From Clostridium porci (lineage in GTDB: Bacteria > Bacillota > Clostridia > Lachnospirales > Lachnospiraceae): 64,000 bases of DNA. A program made the position numbers and the translations under genes. Below are positions 50,698 to 59,763 of the stretch, piece by piece. Position 1 is the stretch's first letter; each line of letters opens with the position of its first letter. Where the stretch lies: positions 81,914-145,913 of the forward strand of contig NZ_VUMD01000011.1 in the NCBI RefSeq assembly GCF_009696375.1, given 5' to 3'. The notes beneath the pieces are model-generated. The model was not told where the DNA came from. It made no database searches and saw only the letters and a program-made list of their open reading frames with translations.

Positions 50698-52383
50698 ATG
50701 AGAAGGATGAATTCGGAATTTAAAACCGCCAATATGTCAGAGGAAGGGCAGAAGCTATCAAACAGAGATTATTTCGGTTATGTGGAAATGGATGATTTTG
50801 CCTGCTATGTTCTGGCAGACAGCCTGGATGAAGATTCGTTTGTAAACAGTGCCAGACTTGTGGTGGAAAGTGTGATCCGTGATTTTACGGAAGCGCCTTC
50901 TATGGGGAAGAGACGCCTGAAATGGATGGTACGCCGGGCTCATATGGAGCTTCTAAGGCAGAAAAAAGGCATGCATCTAAAAGCGTCTGTTGTGATTGCA
51001 GTTACGGATTACCGTAAGATTCGATATGCTTATGTGGGAAACAGCCGCTATTACCTGATCCGCAATGCCAGGATTATGGAGCGGACAGAGGATCAGTCCC
51101 TGACAAACAATTTGACGGAAGCGGGAAAGATACCGCTTGACCAGGCGGCGGTTCATGAGGAACGCAATAATCTATACTCCTTTTTGGGAGAAAGAGGAAC
51201 GCCAAAGACCCAGGTATCCCAAAAGAGAAAATTAGAGAATGGGGATATTTTCCTGCTGCTTACCAGAGGCGTGTGGGAGCAGTGTCCGGACGAAAGCCTC
51301 CTGGAGATTGTCAATGACGCCAAAGAGCCAGACGAGGTGCTCCAGCGTGCCGAGGACTGTATTTTGGAGCGGCAGGAAACGTCGGAGATCGATAATTATA
51401 CGATGGCCGTCACCTTTGCCGGAAAGGTGTATCAGTCCCCCAAAAAGCCCTGGACCTTAAAGCGGCTGCTGATGCTTGCTATACCCATTGTTCTTGCTGT
51501 GGGAGGGATTGGTCTTACGTTGTTCCTTCGTCATAGAAGCATCCAGATCAAAAAGCAGGCTCTGGCAGAATCTATGGAAAATGGAGAAATCTATCTTCAG
51601 TATGATAATTATCAAAGAGCGGCGGAAGAATATGGGGAAGCAAAGAAGCTGGCCGATAAACTGAACCGAAGGGAAGAATCCGCAGAATCAGATCAATATA
51701 GAAAGCTGGCGGAACAGATTATCCTGGCGGATGAAGCTCTTATAGCTGAGAAATACGAGAAAGCACAGGGATTATACCTTACCGCCAGAGAGCTGTCAGA
51801 GAAGGCCGGAAATGTAGGGAAGGCTTATATTGAGAGCCAGCTGGATCGGGCGAAGGACTATATTGAGGTATATGACCTGATTGCGATGGGGGAGAGAAAA
51901 GAGGAGTATGGAAATCTGAAGGGCGCCATTGCCGCCTACAAAGAGGCCAGGGAAAAGGCCGCTTCTCTGTACTATAGTGAAGGAAAATCGGAAGCTCTGG
52001 AAAAACAGGCGGCTGCGGAGGAAGCGTTAGAAAAAGCGAAACTGGAAGAAGAAGCCAGACAAAAGGAGCAGGCGGAGGCTGTGGCAGTTGAAGCGGCAAA
52101 GCAGCAGCAGGAGGAAGAAGCTGCCCTTGAACTGGAAAATCAGCAGAAGGCCAATGATCAGCAGAACGCCATCGACCTTGAAAATCAGGGGAACATGTTT
52201 TTGGCTCAGGGGCAGTATGAGAGTGCCATTACCTTTTATCAGACGGCCCAGGCGATTTACAGGCGGTTGGAGCTTTCTGATTTGGCAGACAATCTGAATC
52301 CGAAGATAGAAGCAGCGAGAGCCGGAATGAATGCTGTTTTTGAGGAAGAAACGACAACAGAGACGGATACCGGACAACAATAA
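50698..52383 (+). CDS. PP2C-like, single-helix, TPR-tail protein
   Basis: A 561-residue protein: cytoplasmic PP2C-like domain (~20-245), one membrane helix (~257-277), then a coiled-coil/TPR region (~285-560) with Glu/Ala/Gln-rich helices and a final TPR (LENQGNMFLAQGQYESAITF). Of the catalytic residues Asp41 (VLADS) and Asp232-Asn233 (IDNYT) remain, but SDG reads TRG (189-191). The TPR part would lie outside the cell if topology is standard. It could bridge envelope and signalling parts, as TagQRST-type proteins do in Proteobacteria. Inference. Confidence 0.8.
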   Translation: MRRMNSEFKTANMSEEGQKLSNRDYFGYVEMDDFACYVLADSLDEDSFVNSARLVVESVIRDFTEAPSMGKRRLKWMVRRAHMELLRQKKGMHLKASVVIAVTDYRKIRYAYVGNSRYYLIRNARIMERTEDQSLTNNLTEAGKIPLDQAAVHEERNNLYSFLGERGTPKTQVSQKRKLENGDIFLLLTRGVWEQCPDESLLEIVNDAKEPDEVLQRAEDCILERQETSEIDNYTMAVTFAGKVYQSPKKPWTLKRLLMLAIPIVLAVGGIGLTLFLRHRSIQIKKQALAESMENGEIYLQYDNYQRAAEEYGEAKKLADKLNRREESAESDQYRKLAEQIILADEALIAEKYEKAQGLYLTARELSEKAGNVGKAYIESQLDRAKDYIEVYDLIAMGERKEEYGNLKGAIAAYKEAREKAASLYYSEGKSEALEKQAAAEEALEKAKLEEEARQKEQAEAVAVEAAKQQQEEEAALELENQQKANDQQNAIDLENQGNMFLAQGQYESAITFYQTAQAIYRRLELSDLADNLNPKIEAARAGMNAVFEEETTTETDTGQQ

Positions 52384-52410
52384 CATAAGGAAAAGCGAGG
52401 AATGACGCTT

Positions 52411-54882
52411 ATGAGCAGGTATACATATACGCTGAATCCGAATCGGATCGAAATGGAAAAAAACACATATAGGCAGAGTGAGCTGGAAAAGATGACCATG
52501 TTTCATCTGCGTGAAATCTGCCGGAAAGAAAAGCTGGTGGTTCCAACAGGTTCTATTTCCGATCGGGAGGCATTGATTCGGATACTTATGCGGTTTCGAG
52601 GGAGAAAAGAATATCGCCATATCACAACTTGTTGTGAGGGCGGGCTGGAGCGTTTGGGAGATTATCTGCAGACCCATGAACTCAAGCCCGTTACAGATGT
52701 GAAGATGCATTTTCCAGGAACGATTCTCTTGTATGAAGATACTGGCTTAAATGAATTGGACAATTATCAGGTAAGAATGGATGGAGCCTTGTATGAAGGG
52801 AATCTTTTGCTGGTAGATGAAAAGCTCCACGTATATACCTGTTTTTATATCAGACAGACAAAAAACTCGGCATGGCTGGCGAAGGGGAGGGACGTGCCAG
52901 TGAAGGCCTTGGAGAAGCATCAATACTCCCTCTTGTATTTTCCGAATGAAAGGGATTCAGAGTTTATATATGATTGCTATCATGGGAACCGGACTGTTTT
53001 TCCAGGATGTATGGAAGTGGTTCAAGTTCCGCTTTTAGATATTCAGGAGCAAAAGGTGCCACAGGCAGCTCTCCCTCTGGTGATAGACTTTGGAAGTTCC
53101 AATACAGCCATGGGAATTTGTCTGCCGGACGGAAAGACAAAGGTCGCCATGGTAGACGGACTGCCGATTATCCCCAGTATGGTGGGAGTACGGGTACTGG
53201 AGGGCGACCGGACGGAATTTTTGTTCGGGGCGGATGCCGCTGCTCTGAGCGGACAGAATTACCGGGATGAGGATGTGGCAGTTTTCTATGACATTAAACG
53301 CTGGATTAGCGATGCGCAGAGAAGTGAAAGCGTCATCTTGCAAAACGGCTTTAAATATCAGTTTTCCAGGAGAGAGCTGCTGCGGGCGTATCTGGATTAT
53401 CTGCTGAACCTGGCAAGGCAGCAGTTTAAATGCAGCTTTACACAGATTCAGCTATTAGCGCCGATCCGGCAGAAAGAGAAGTTTAAGGGACTGTTTAAGG
53501 AGCTGCTCCCGGAATATACGGTTGACTGTGAATTGGATGAGGGGATAGCTGTGCTGTTTTACAGCATTGACAGGATGATACAGAACAAGATGTTTGAGGG
53601 AGGGAAATGGTATCATGCTCTCACCATTGACTGTGGAGGCGGCACCACAGATCTGGCTTCAGGGAGATTCCGAATTGACAATAATAGGGTATCTTACATT
53701 GTGGACTTGGAGACACGGTATGAAAATGGAGACACGAACTTTGGCGGTAATAACTTAACGTTTCGTATCCTTCAGTTATTAAAAATCCGGCTGTCAGAGG
53801 AGCTTGGATTTCTTGCCAAAGAAAGCAATGACCAGGCAGAAGAAAATGCCTATGATGCACTTGATATGCGTTATCAAAAAGCGGAAGTATTCCTTCCTAC
53901 ACGGTTTAAGGAGTATGAGGAAAGGAGCCGCGTGCATTATTTCTTTGTAAAAAATAATTATTATTATTTGTTTGAACTGGCGGAACGGGTTAAGAAGACA
54001 TTCTTCCAGCCAAGATTTCTTTATAAACTTCAAATTTCCACGCAGGCAGGAGGGGAAGAAAACATGCTGGCGCTGGATAAGTGGAGACTCTCCATATGCA
54101 AGGACGGACAATTTAACCATATGTCAGAGCCGCTTTCCTTCAGCCTGTATCGGAATGAAGTAGAGGAACTGCTCAGACCGGATATTTATAGCTTGATGGA
54201 ACGGTTCCTGGATAAAAAATTCAGGCAGGGGGAGCTTTATGATTATGAGATGATCAAGCTGACGGGGCAGTCCTGTAAATCTTCTCTGTTTACCGAAGCA
54301 TTAAAGCAGTATGTCCCTGGAAAGCTGATTCAGAATACAAAACGAGACAGTGACGGCAACGAGCTAAAACTATGCTGCCTGGAGGGAGCGCTGGCATATT
54401 TCCTGAACTGTAAGCTAGGCTATATGCAGGTGAACCAGAGCTACCAGGTGGCAAGCCTGCCTTATGAGATCATGGCTTTTACTCACGAAAATGAAGAAAA
54501 AATCCTGGTTCAGAGTCTGGATGAAGAAAACCATATCGGATATATTTCCAGATTCCGCATTGGACGGCAGTTGGATCTGTATCTGAATGATGAGCAGGGA
54601 CAGCGCCTTAGGACCTATTTCTATGAATATGATACGTCAAAGTTTCAAAAGACTACGCAGGAGGAAATAGAGAGAAAGTATGGCGGGACAGTCATCCAGG
54701 AGGAAACGGATACCATTGTAGAAGGAGAAATGAAGTTCTTTGTCTGGGCCTCTAAGAGACGCTGGGGATTTATTGTGCTACCGATCCTGCGGGACGGGGA
54801 GCAGCTTTATATGGATGAAGAAAGATTCTTTGATTTTGAGGATGATACATGGGAACAGAATTTCTTTGATGGAAGGAAATAG
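52411..54882 (+). CDS. Hsp70/actin-like ATPase with SAP-like N-terminus
   Basis: An 823-residue protein. Residues 24-62 (LEKMTMFHLREICRKEKLVV) look like a SAP or Rho-N helix pair. An Hsp70-type ATPase follows: phosphate-1 VIDFGSSNTAMGI (225), connect-1 DEGIAVLFYSI, phosphate-2 TIDCGGGTTDLA (405) and adenosine motif KLTGQSCKSSLFTEALKQY. The usual Hsp70 substrate-binding domain is replaced by a unique C-terminus. With the J protein it may fold, load or recycle sheath parts. The ATG at 52411 has better spacing from GAGGA than the one at 52402. Confidence 0.82.
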   Translation: MSRYTYTLNPNRIEMEKNTYRQSELEKMTMFHLREICRKEKLVVPTGSISDREALIRILMRFRGRKEYRHITTCCEGGLERLGDYLQTHELKPVTDVKMHFPGTILLYEDTGLNELDNYQVRMDGALYEGNLLLVDEKLHVYTCFYIRQTKNSAWLAKGRDVPVKALEKHQYSLLYFPNERDSEFIYDCYHGNRTVFPGCMEVVQVPLLDIQEQKVPQAALPLVIDFGSSNTAMGICLPDGKTKVAMVDGLPIIPSMVGVRVLEGDRTEFLFGADAAALSGQNYRDEDVAVFYDIKRWISDAQRSESVILQNGFKYQFSRRELLRAYLDYLLNLARQQFKCSFTQIQLLAPIRQKEKFKGLFKELLPEYTVDCELDEGIAVLFYSIDRMIQNKMFEGGKWYHALTIDCGGGTTDLASGRFRIDNNRVSYIVDLETRYENGDTNFGGNNLTFRILQLLKIRLSEELGFLAKESNDQAEENAYDALDMRYQKAEVFLPTRFKEYEERSRVHYFFVKNNYYYLFELAERVKKTFFQPRFLYKLQISTQAGGEENMLALDKWRLSICKDGQFNHMSEPLSFSLYRNEVEELLRPDIYSLMERFLDKKFRQGELYDYEMIKLTGQSCKSSLFTEALKQYVPGKLIQNTKRDSDGNELKLCCLEGALAYFLNCKLGYMQVNQSYQVASLPYEIMAFTHENEEKILVQSLDEENHIGYISRFRIGRQLDLYLNDEQGQRLRTYFYEYDTSKFQKTTQEEIERKYGGTVIQEETDTIVEGEMKFFVWASKRRWGFIVLPILRDGEQLYMDEERFFDFEDDTWEQNFFDGRK

Positions 54883-54919
54883 AGATGGAAAGCAGCAGGC
54901 AGTAGGGAGTGAGCAGACG

Positions 54920-56218
54920 ATGGGGCACATAGATGATATGAAAGAGCTGATCCGGCAGGAAATCCAGTCCATTGGAACGTTGGAGGAACGGGTAGCTTTT
55001 AAAACTCTGATGGAAGAAGTATTTTTAGCCATCTACGAAGAAAATGAACATATGTATACGGAACTGGAACATCGGGTGCAGGATGAACTTGCCTATGATG
55101 TGAATCGATATCTGGTGAAAACAGGCGTGATTGAACGGCAGATGTATGATACTACCCACCACTTGATGTCCCCAATGGACGAGAGGGATTTGGAAACAGA
55201 GCAATACGGTATGGATCAAATTCTGGAATCTGTGCGTGCAGGGGAAGAATTCCGGATGATGAAGGTGATGCTTCGGTGCGATTACCTGCAGATACAGAAA
55301 TTATGGAAGAAGGAGATGGAGTTTGACGCAGTAATCGAAACAACATCCCCGGAGAGAGAATGGGGGATTCGGGTGAGACTGCATCCCAATACGGAATATC
55401 TGCAAAAAATCGGGCATCTGTACCATCTGTTCATTAAAAACGGAATCCCATGGCAGACGATCAATACACCATATCTATATAAAATGGCGGATATCTGTGT
55501 GACAAAGCTTCCAGAGGGAATTGACGGGACAGAAACAATTCGCCGCATCCGGTTTCAGTTTGGGGAGTATCATTCTGTGGTGTGCCAGGATCTGATTCCC
55601 ATCTGGAACATCCGGAAACTGTCATTGGACAGCATCGGCTTTCCGATTCCCTGTGGGGATCATAAAAGTTTTGAACATTCCATATCGATTAAAGAGTATG
55701 GCGTCCAGCACGCTTATCTGGCAGAGGATGATAAAGAAATCCAAAGCATCCGCCAGAGGGCGGAACGATTGACGATTACCAGCCGCATACAGGAAGCAAA
55801 GAAGTGGGAGGTATATGTCATACAAAACGCACAGGACAATCGGATTGATTATTATACTTATCCCGTGATTCAAAATGAACGGGCGGAAAACTTTTCTGAA
55901 AAATTCCAGAGAAAATGGAATCAAAGTATAAAAACACAGGCAGAACTGGCACGGTTTATCCGAGGATTTGGCTTAGAAGAATATGCAGCATACCAAAGCT
56001 ATGAGATTTTGGAACAATTCCAGGGGAAAAAAGAGACCTATTCCATGAATCCATTTATAGAGGATGAAATTCGGGATACCAGAATGCAAAGGAAACTATT
56101 GCTTTGCTTCCGTGCAGGGGAAAAGGAGCCATGGCTGCAAAGGGATATTGCCAGTTTCATTGTATCAGAGGTTCAACGGCTATATCCTGAATATGAGTGC
56201 GGAGGTATGATAGTATGA
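54920..56218 (+). CDS. Conserved injection-locus protein A, unknown family
   Basis: A 432-residue soluble protein, mixed helix and strand, starting after GGGAGTG; earlier in-frame starts overlap the Hsp70-like gene. The N-terminal ~60 residues are helical (IRQEIQSIGTLEERVAFKTL), the middle is beta-rich, and the end is Glu/Arg-rich. No family recognised. It is coupled to the next gene by ATGA. Size and position leave room for a baseplate role, but I see no signature. Confidence 0.7.
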   Translation: MGHIDDMKELIRQEIQSIGTLEERVAFKTLMEEVFLAIYEENEHMYTELEHRVQDELAYDVNRYLVKTGVIERQMYDTTHHLMSPMDERDLETEQYGMDQILESVRAGEEFRMMKVMLRCDYLQIQKLWKKEMEFDAVIETTSPEREWGIRVRLHPNTEYLQKIGHLYHLFIKNGIPWQTINTPYLYKMADICVTKLPEGIDGTETIRRIRFQFGEYHSVVCQDLIPIWNIRKLSLDSIGFPIPCGDHKSFEHSISIKEYGVQHAYLAEDDKEIQSIRQRAERLTITSRIQEAKKWEVYVIQNAQDNRIDYYTYPVIQNERAENFSEKFQRKWNQSIKTQAELARFIRGFGLEEYAAYQSYEILEQFQGKKETYSMNPFIEDEIRDTRMQRKLLLCFRAGEKEPWLQRDIASFIVSEVQRLYPEYECGGMIV

Positions 56219-56910
56219 AGTACCTATGGGAAATAGCGTTGGAGGCTTATAAGCGCGGAATTCCACTGAAAAAGCTGTATTTTATGCATGATGTGTGCAG
56301 CAGCGCTTACATGGAATTATCCCTGCCGTGTGTAAACCAGGAAGAACTCTATGGGGAAACTAAAATCGGGGTCAACACCTATTTTCGCTTTTATCAGATC
56401 TTTAAAGATTTGTATGGGCCGGATCAAACAGCCTATCCGTCTCTTAGGGCTAGCCTGACAAACGTGTTACTACATATGCTGGCGGAAAATGATTCCCGCC
56501 AGGGAATGACAAAGGAAGAATATTATAAAAAGCTGCTGGCTTCTGACATCGGGGCTGGCGTGAATGGCGAAAGCATACAAAAGGTATTCACGATGCTGAA
56601 CAGAGATGAGAAGGAGATCCTGCTGAGCGGATGGCTTCGTTGCTATCAGGTAGGAAGTTCGCTGGCAATTTTTATCGACATGATCCATAGCCTGGTAGAA
56701 GACAGTATTGTATATCACAATAATGACTGCCCGGATGAAATCTTAATTTACACAGGGATGGAGAAGAATGAAAAGACAGAGCAGAGGATTCGGTGTCTGA
56801 CAGAACTATTCCTGGATATCCGGTATCATGTGGAAATTTACTATGAGCATCATTTTGGCATCATCGGAATCAATGACACGATGCACATTGATGAGATCGC
56901 CATGTACTGA
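56215..56910 (+). CDS. Conserved injection-locus protein B, unknown family
   Basis: A 231-residue, mostly helical soluble protein (EIALEAYKRGIPLKKLYFMH, TELFLDIRYHVEIYYEHHFG). It starts within the stop of protein A, implying equal production. No known domain and no membrane helix. The His- and Tyr-rich C-terminus is unusual. Confidence 0.7.
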   Translation: MKYLWEIALEAYKRGIPLKKLYFMHDVCSSAYMELSLPCVNQEELYGETKIGVNTYFRFYQIFKDLYGPDQTAYPSLRASLTNVLLHMLAENDSRQGMTKEEYYKKLLASDIGAGVNGESIQKVFTMLNRDEKEILLSGWLRCYQVGSSLAIFIDMIHSLVEDSIVYHNNDCPDEILIYTGMEKNEKTEQRIRCLTELFLDIRYHVEIYYEHHFGIIGINDTMHIDEIAMY

Positions 56911-56921
56911 CAGGAGGGTAA

Positions 56922-57695
56922 ATGTTTAAGAATATATATCCATTGTTTGAACGGAAACGGATCTTAAAGAAGGAGATGCTTGAGAACCTGCGGGATTATC
57001 CAAGAAATTTGTTTGAAATCATGTATGAAGACTATGCAGATGGAATACTGGCAGGATGCCGGATAGAAGCGAGAAGAGAGGAATTGGTGATTTTGCCTGG
57101 AATTTTGTATCATCATCACATTCCATATTTTCTGGAAGAAGCATGCCATGTCCCCTATCAGTCAACGGGTACGGTTCAGTATTTGAAAGTACATTTCGCT
57201 GATAAAACATCAGGAGCAGGGCAGGAAGAATACTTGTCACAGATCGTACTTGATGAAAGGAAACCGGAGGAAAGCTGCGAGATGGAGCTGGCACGCTTCA
57301 AACTCCAGGAAGGAGCCAGGCTACGGGTTGAGTATGTAGATTTCTTCGATTACAGCACAGAGTTTGATACGGTGCATATTATCCATAGGCCTTATGCGTC
57401 ACCGGGAAAGAGCAGCATTGCGCCAGAGATTGTGAAGGCGTTTGCAAAAGCCCTGATGGGGTATCCGGTGCAAAGCCCGTGGGATTATGTATTCTGTATG
57501 GATGCATTAAGGGAACGGACGCTGCCCTATGAAGAAATCAGCGCCTATTTAAATGTCAGAGGGAAGGCACAGAAGGCATGTTACCAGAACTGGGAGATCT
57601 ATGAAAGCCTGAAGCAGATCCTGCTGGAAGCGTCAGGAAAAGAGCAGGCTGGCAGGCAGATGGAGCGGAAAGAAAAGAAGCTGCTGTTGATGTAA
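56922..57695 (+). CDS. Conserved injection-locus protein C, possible baseplate component
   Basis: A 257-residue protein. The N-terminal half (EDYADGILAGCRIEARREEL, VILPGILYHHHIPYFLEEAC) has the short-strand, 'DGI-x-G ... PG' style seen in phage baseplate and TssK-like shell domains. The C-terminal half is helical (PEIVKAFAKALMGYP). That similarity is by pattern only. Good CAGGAGGG ribosome binding site, 11 bases after protein B. Confidence 0.65.
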   Translation: MFKNIYPLFERKRILKKEMLENLRDYPRNLFEIMYEDYADGILAGCRIEARREELVILPGILYHHHIPYFLEEACHVPYQSTGTVQYLKVHFADKTSGAGQEEYLSQIVLDERKPEESCEMELARFKLQEGARLRVEYVDFFDYSTEFDTVHIIHRPYASPGKSSIAPEIVKAFAKALMGYPVQSPWDYVFCMDALRERTLPYEEISAYLNVRGKAQKACYQNWEIYESLKQILLEASGKEQAGRQMERKEKKLLLM

Positions 57696-57715
57696 GAAAA
57701 TGCTGGAGGTACGTC

Positions 57716-58348
57716 ATGGAAATAGACCGTTTGATTGCCCTTTTTGAGAGGGAGCAAAAAAATGCAGAAGAGATGGAGAAGATAAGGGAGATGCGGGCAG
57801 CTGCTGATCCCAGAAAACGGATCTCCTACACAGTAGAGGAACTGGCGAAGGGAATCAAAGGCGGGAAATTGTATCTGTATACACTGAAATTGCATTTTGA
57901 ACCGAGAGAGATCCTTGGAGGGAGAATCCGCATCCCTTTTATCCAGAACTGTTTTGATATTATGGAGGAAATGCAGGACCATGAACTTTGCATCAGCCAG
58001 AAGCGCAAAATCAGCTTGCTGTCAGCCTGTGCACCCAGCGGGGAGCCGGGGGATTTTCAAACATGGGCAGAGAAGGTAAAGGACGGTGTGGAGCTGTCTG
58101 GACTGAAACTAAAAAACCTGCAGTTCCGGTCGGCAGGATTGATTGACTATATGATCTATGAAGTAGCATCTGCGGAAGGACTTATCTATAATATTCATTT
58201 CCGTTTTTGGAAAGATGCATGTATATATACCGGGGTATGGAACTGTATGGAAGAAGAAAAAGATGGCTGGGGACGTTTGCTGGAAGCGATGCTCCATGTT
58301 ATGGGGGAAATGAACTGCCAGGAAGGAGGGGGCCATGGAATCGAATAG
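57716..58348 (+). CDS. Conserved injection-locus protein D, unknown family
   Basis: A 210-residue soluble protein: charged helical start (LIALFEREQKNAEEMEKIRE), then alternating strands (RISYTVEELAKGIKGGKLYL, IYNIHFRFWKDACIYTGVWN). It overlaps the first spike gene by 14 bases. It might be a chaperone or adaptor for that spike, as small proteins directly ahead of vgrG often are. No family recognised. Confidence 0.65.
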   Translation: MEIDRLIALFEREQKNAEEMEKIREMRAAADPRKRISYTVEELAKGIKGGKLYLYTLKLHFEPREILGGRIRIPFIQNCFDIMEEMQDHELCISQKRKISLLSACAPSGEPGDFQTWAEKVKDGVELSGLKLKNLQFRSAGLIDYMIYEVASAEGLIYNIHFRFWKDACIYTGVWNCMEEEKDGWGRLLEAMLHVMGEMNCQEGGGHGIE

Positions 58349-59747
58349 TATGCAGGAGGCCATTACCTATACGGAACTGACTCTGGCATTTGGAGATATA
58401 ACTGCAAGGGTTATGAAGTTGGACATACGGGAGATGCCAAACCGTCATGGAGAACTTTATGCAGAAGCGGAAGCAGAAGCAGAATCAAAGGAAGTAATCC
58501 TTCATGAAGGAAACGGAACCGTTTCTTTGAATTATAGAAAAAAAGGAAATCCGATTCCTGTTTTTCAAGGTCTGATTACCAGACTGGAGGTGAAAGCGCT
58601 GGGGGATACCTATTATGTAGCGCTTCATGCAAAGACATTCAGCTTCTTGATGGATCTGCAGAAGAATACATTTGCCTATCAGGATCCAGGTATGTCCTTT
58701 CATCAGCTGATCCATCAGTTGATATCGGCTTTTCCAGACGGGCAGGCGCTGGTAAGGGTATCTGACCAGCCAGTAGGACAAGTGGAGTTTCAATATCAGG
58801 AATCTTCCTGGGAATTTATAAAACGGCTTGCTTCTCAGAAAAACTGTTTTGTATATGCAGACAGCGCCATGCCGTCTCTCTGTCTCTTTGTGGGCCTGCC
58901 AGGGAGAAAAGAGGATGTGGCATGGGACGCCTTTCCTTACACCAGCCAGAGAGATATGATTCTGCCGGAGATAAAGGACATGCCAATGGGCATAGTTTCT
59001 TACCGGATAGAAACATATGATATCGTTCCGCTTGGGACGGAAGTCCTCTTTCATGGACGGGCTCTTGCAGCAGCCGGTATCAGGCGATATTTAAAAAATG
59101 GTTTGTTGATCAATGAATATGAGCTATGTTCTGCGGATGGGCAGAACAGGCGGGAATATTACAATCCTCTGCTATGCGGAGTCTCTGTTTATGGGACAGT
59201 GGTGGATGTAAAGAGAAATAAGGTATGTGTGCAGCTGGAAACAGATGCGCTGCCTTCATACCAGACGCCGTATTATTATCCTTTTTCAACCGTAGCGGCA
59301 TCTCCCGACGGAAGCGGCTGGTACTGTATGCCAAAGACAGGGGACCCAGTACGCATCTTTTTTCCCACCAGCAACGAACGGGAAGGGTATGCCATTGCAA
59401 ATGTACAGGGAGAATCTTCGCCTTCAGCTGGAAGCCCAATAGGGAATCCTGAATTGAAGGATATTACAACACCAGATGGGAAAACGGTACAGTTTATCAG
59501 CAATGGGATCTTATTATCTGTAAACGATAAGGCAGGGACAGTAACCCTGACCAATGATGGGAAAGCAAAGGTAGAGTCCAGGCAAGGCATATCTATCCAT
59601 GCCGCAGAGGAAATCCGAATGGAAACACAAGGGGAAACCGAACTGAGTGCAGAGGAAGAGATCCAGATAAACTGCGTTGGGGGAGGCAGTATTTCTATCA
59701 AAGGGAATACCATAACGGTAGACGCGGCAGTGATTGAGAACAATTAA
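58335..59747 (+). CDS. VgrG/gpD-like spike protein 1
   Basis: A 470-residue spike. The N-terminal gp27/gpD-like part (residues ~10-280) carries the family marker YQESSWEFIKRLASQ. An OB/gp5-like part follows, with SVYGTVVDVKRNKVCVQLET, FSTVAASPDGSGWYCMPKTG and RIFFPTSNEREG. The C-terminus is a repetitive beta-needle (KVESRQGISIHAAEEIRMET ... GGSISIKGNTITVDAA). Such trimers form the puncturing tip. No toxin extension is fused. Confidence 0.85.
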   Translation: MESNSMQEAITYTELTLAFGDITARVMKLDIREMPNRHGELYAEAEAEAESKEVILHEGNGTVSLNYRKKGNPIPVFQGLITRLEVKALGDTYYVALHAKTFSFLMDLQKNTFAYQDPGMSFHQLIHQLISAFPDGQALVRVSDQPVGQVEFQYQESSWEFIKRLASQKNCFVYADSAMPSLCLFVGLPGRKEDVAWDAFPYTSQRDMILPEIKDMPMGIVSYRIETYDIVPLGTEVLFHGRALAAAGIRRYLKNGLLINEYELCSADGQNRREYYNPLLCGVSVYGTVVDVKRNKVCVQLETDALPSYQTPYYYPFSTVAASPDGSGWYCMPKTGDPVRIFFPTSNEREGYAIANVQGESSPSAGSPIGNPELKDITTPDGKTVQFISNGILLSVNDKAGTVTLTNDGKAKVESRQGISIHAAEEIRMETQGETELSAEEEIQINCVGGGSISIKGNTITVDAAVIENN

Positions 59748-59763
59748 AATCAGGGAGGTTCAT

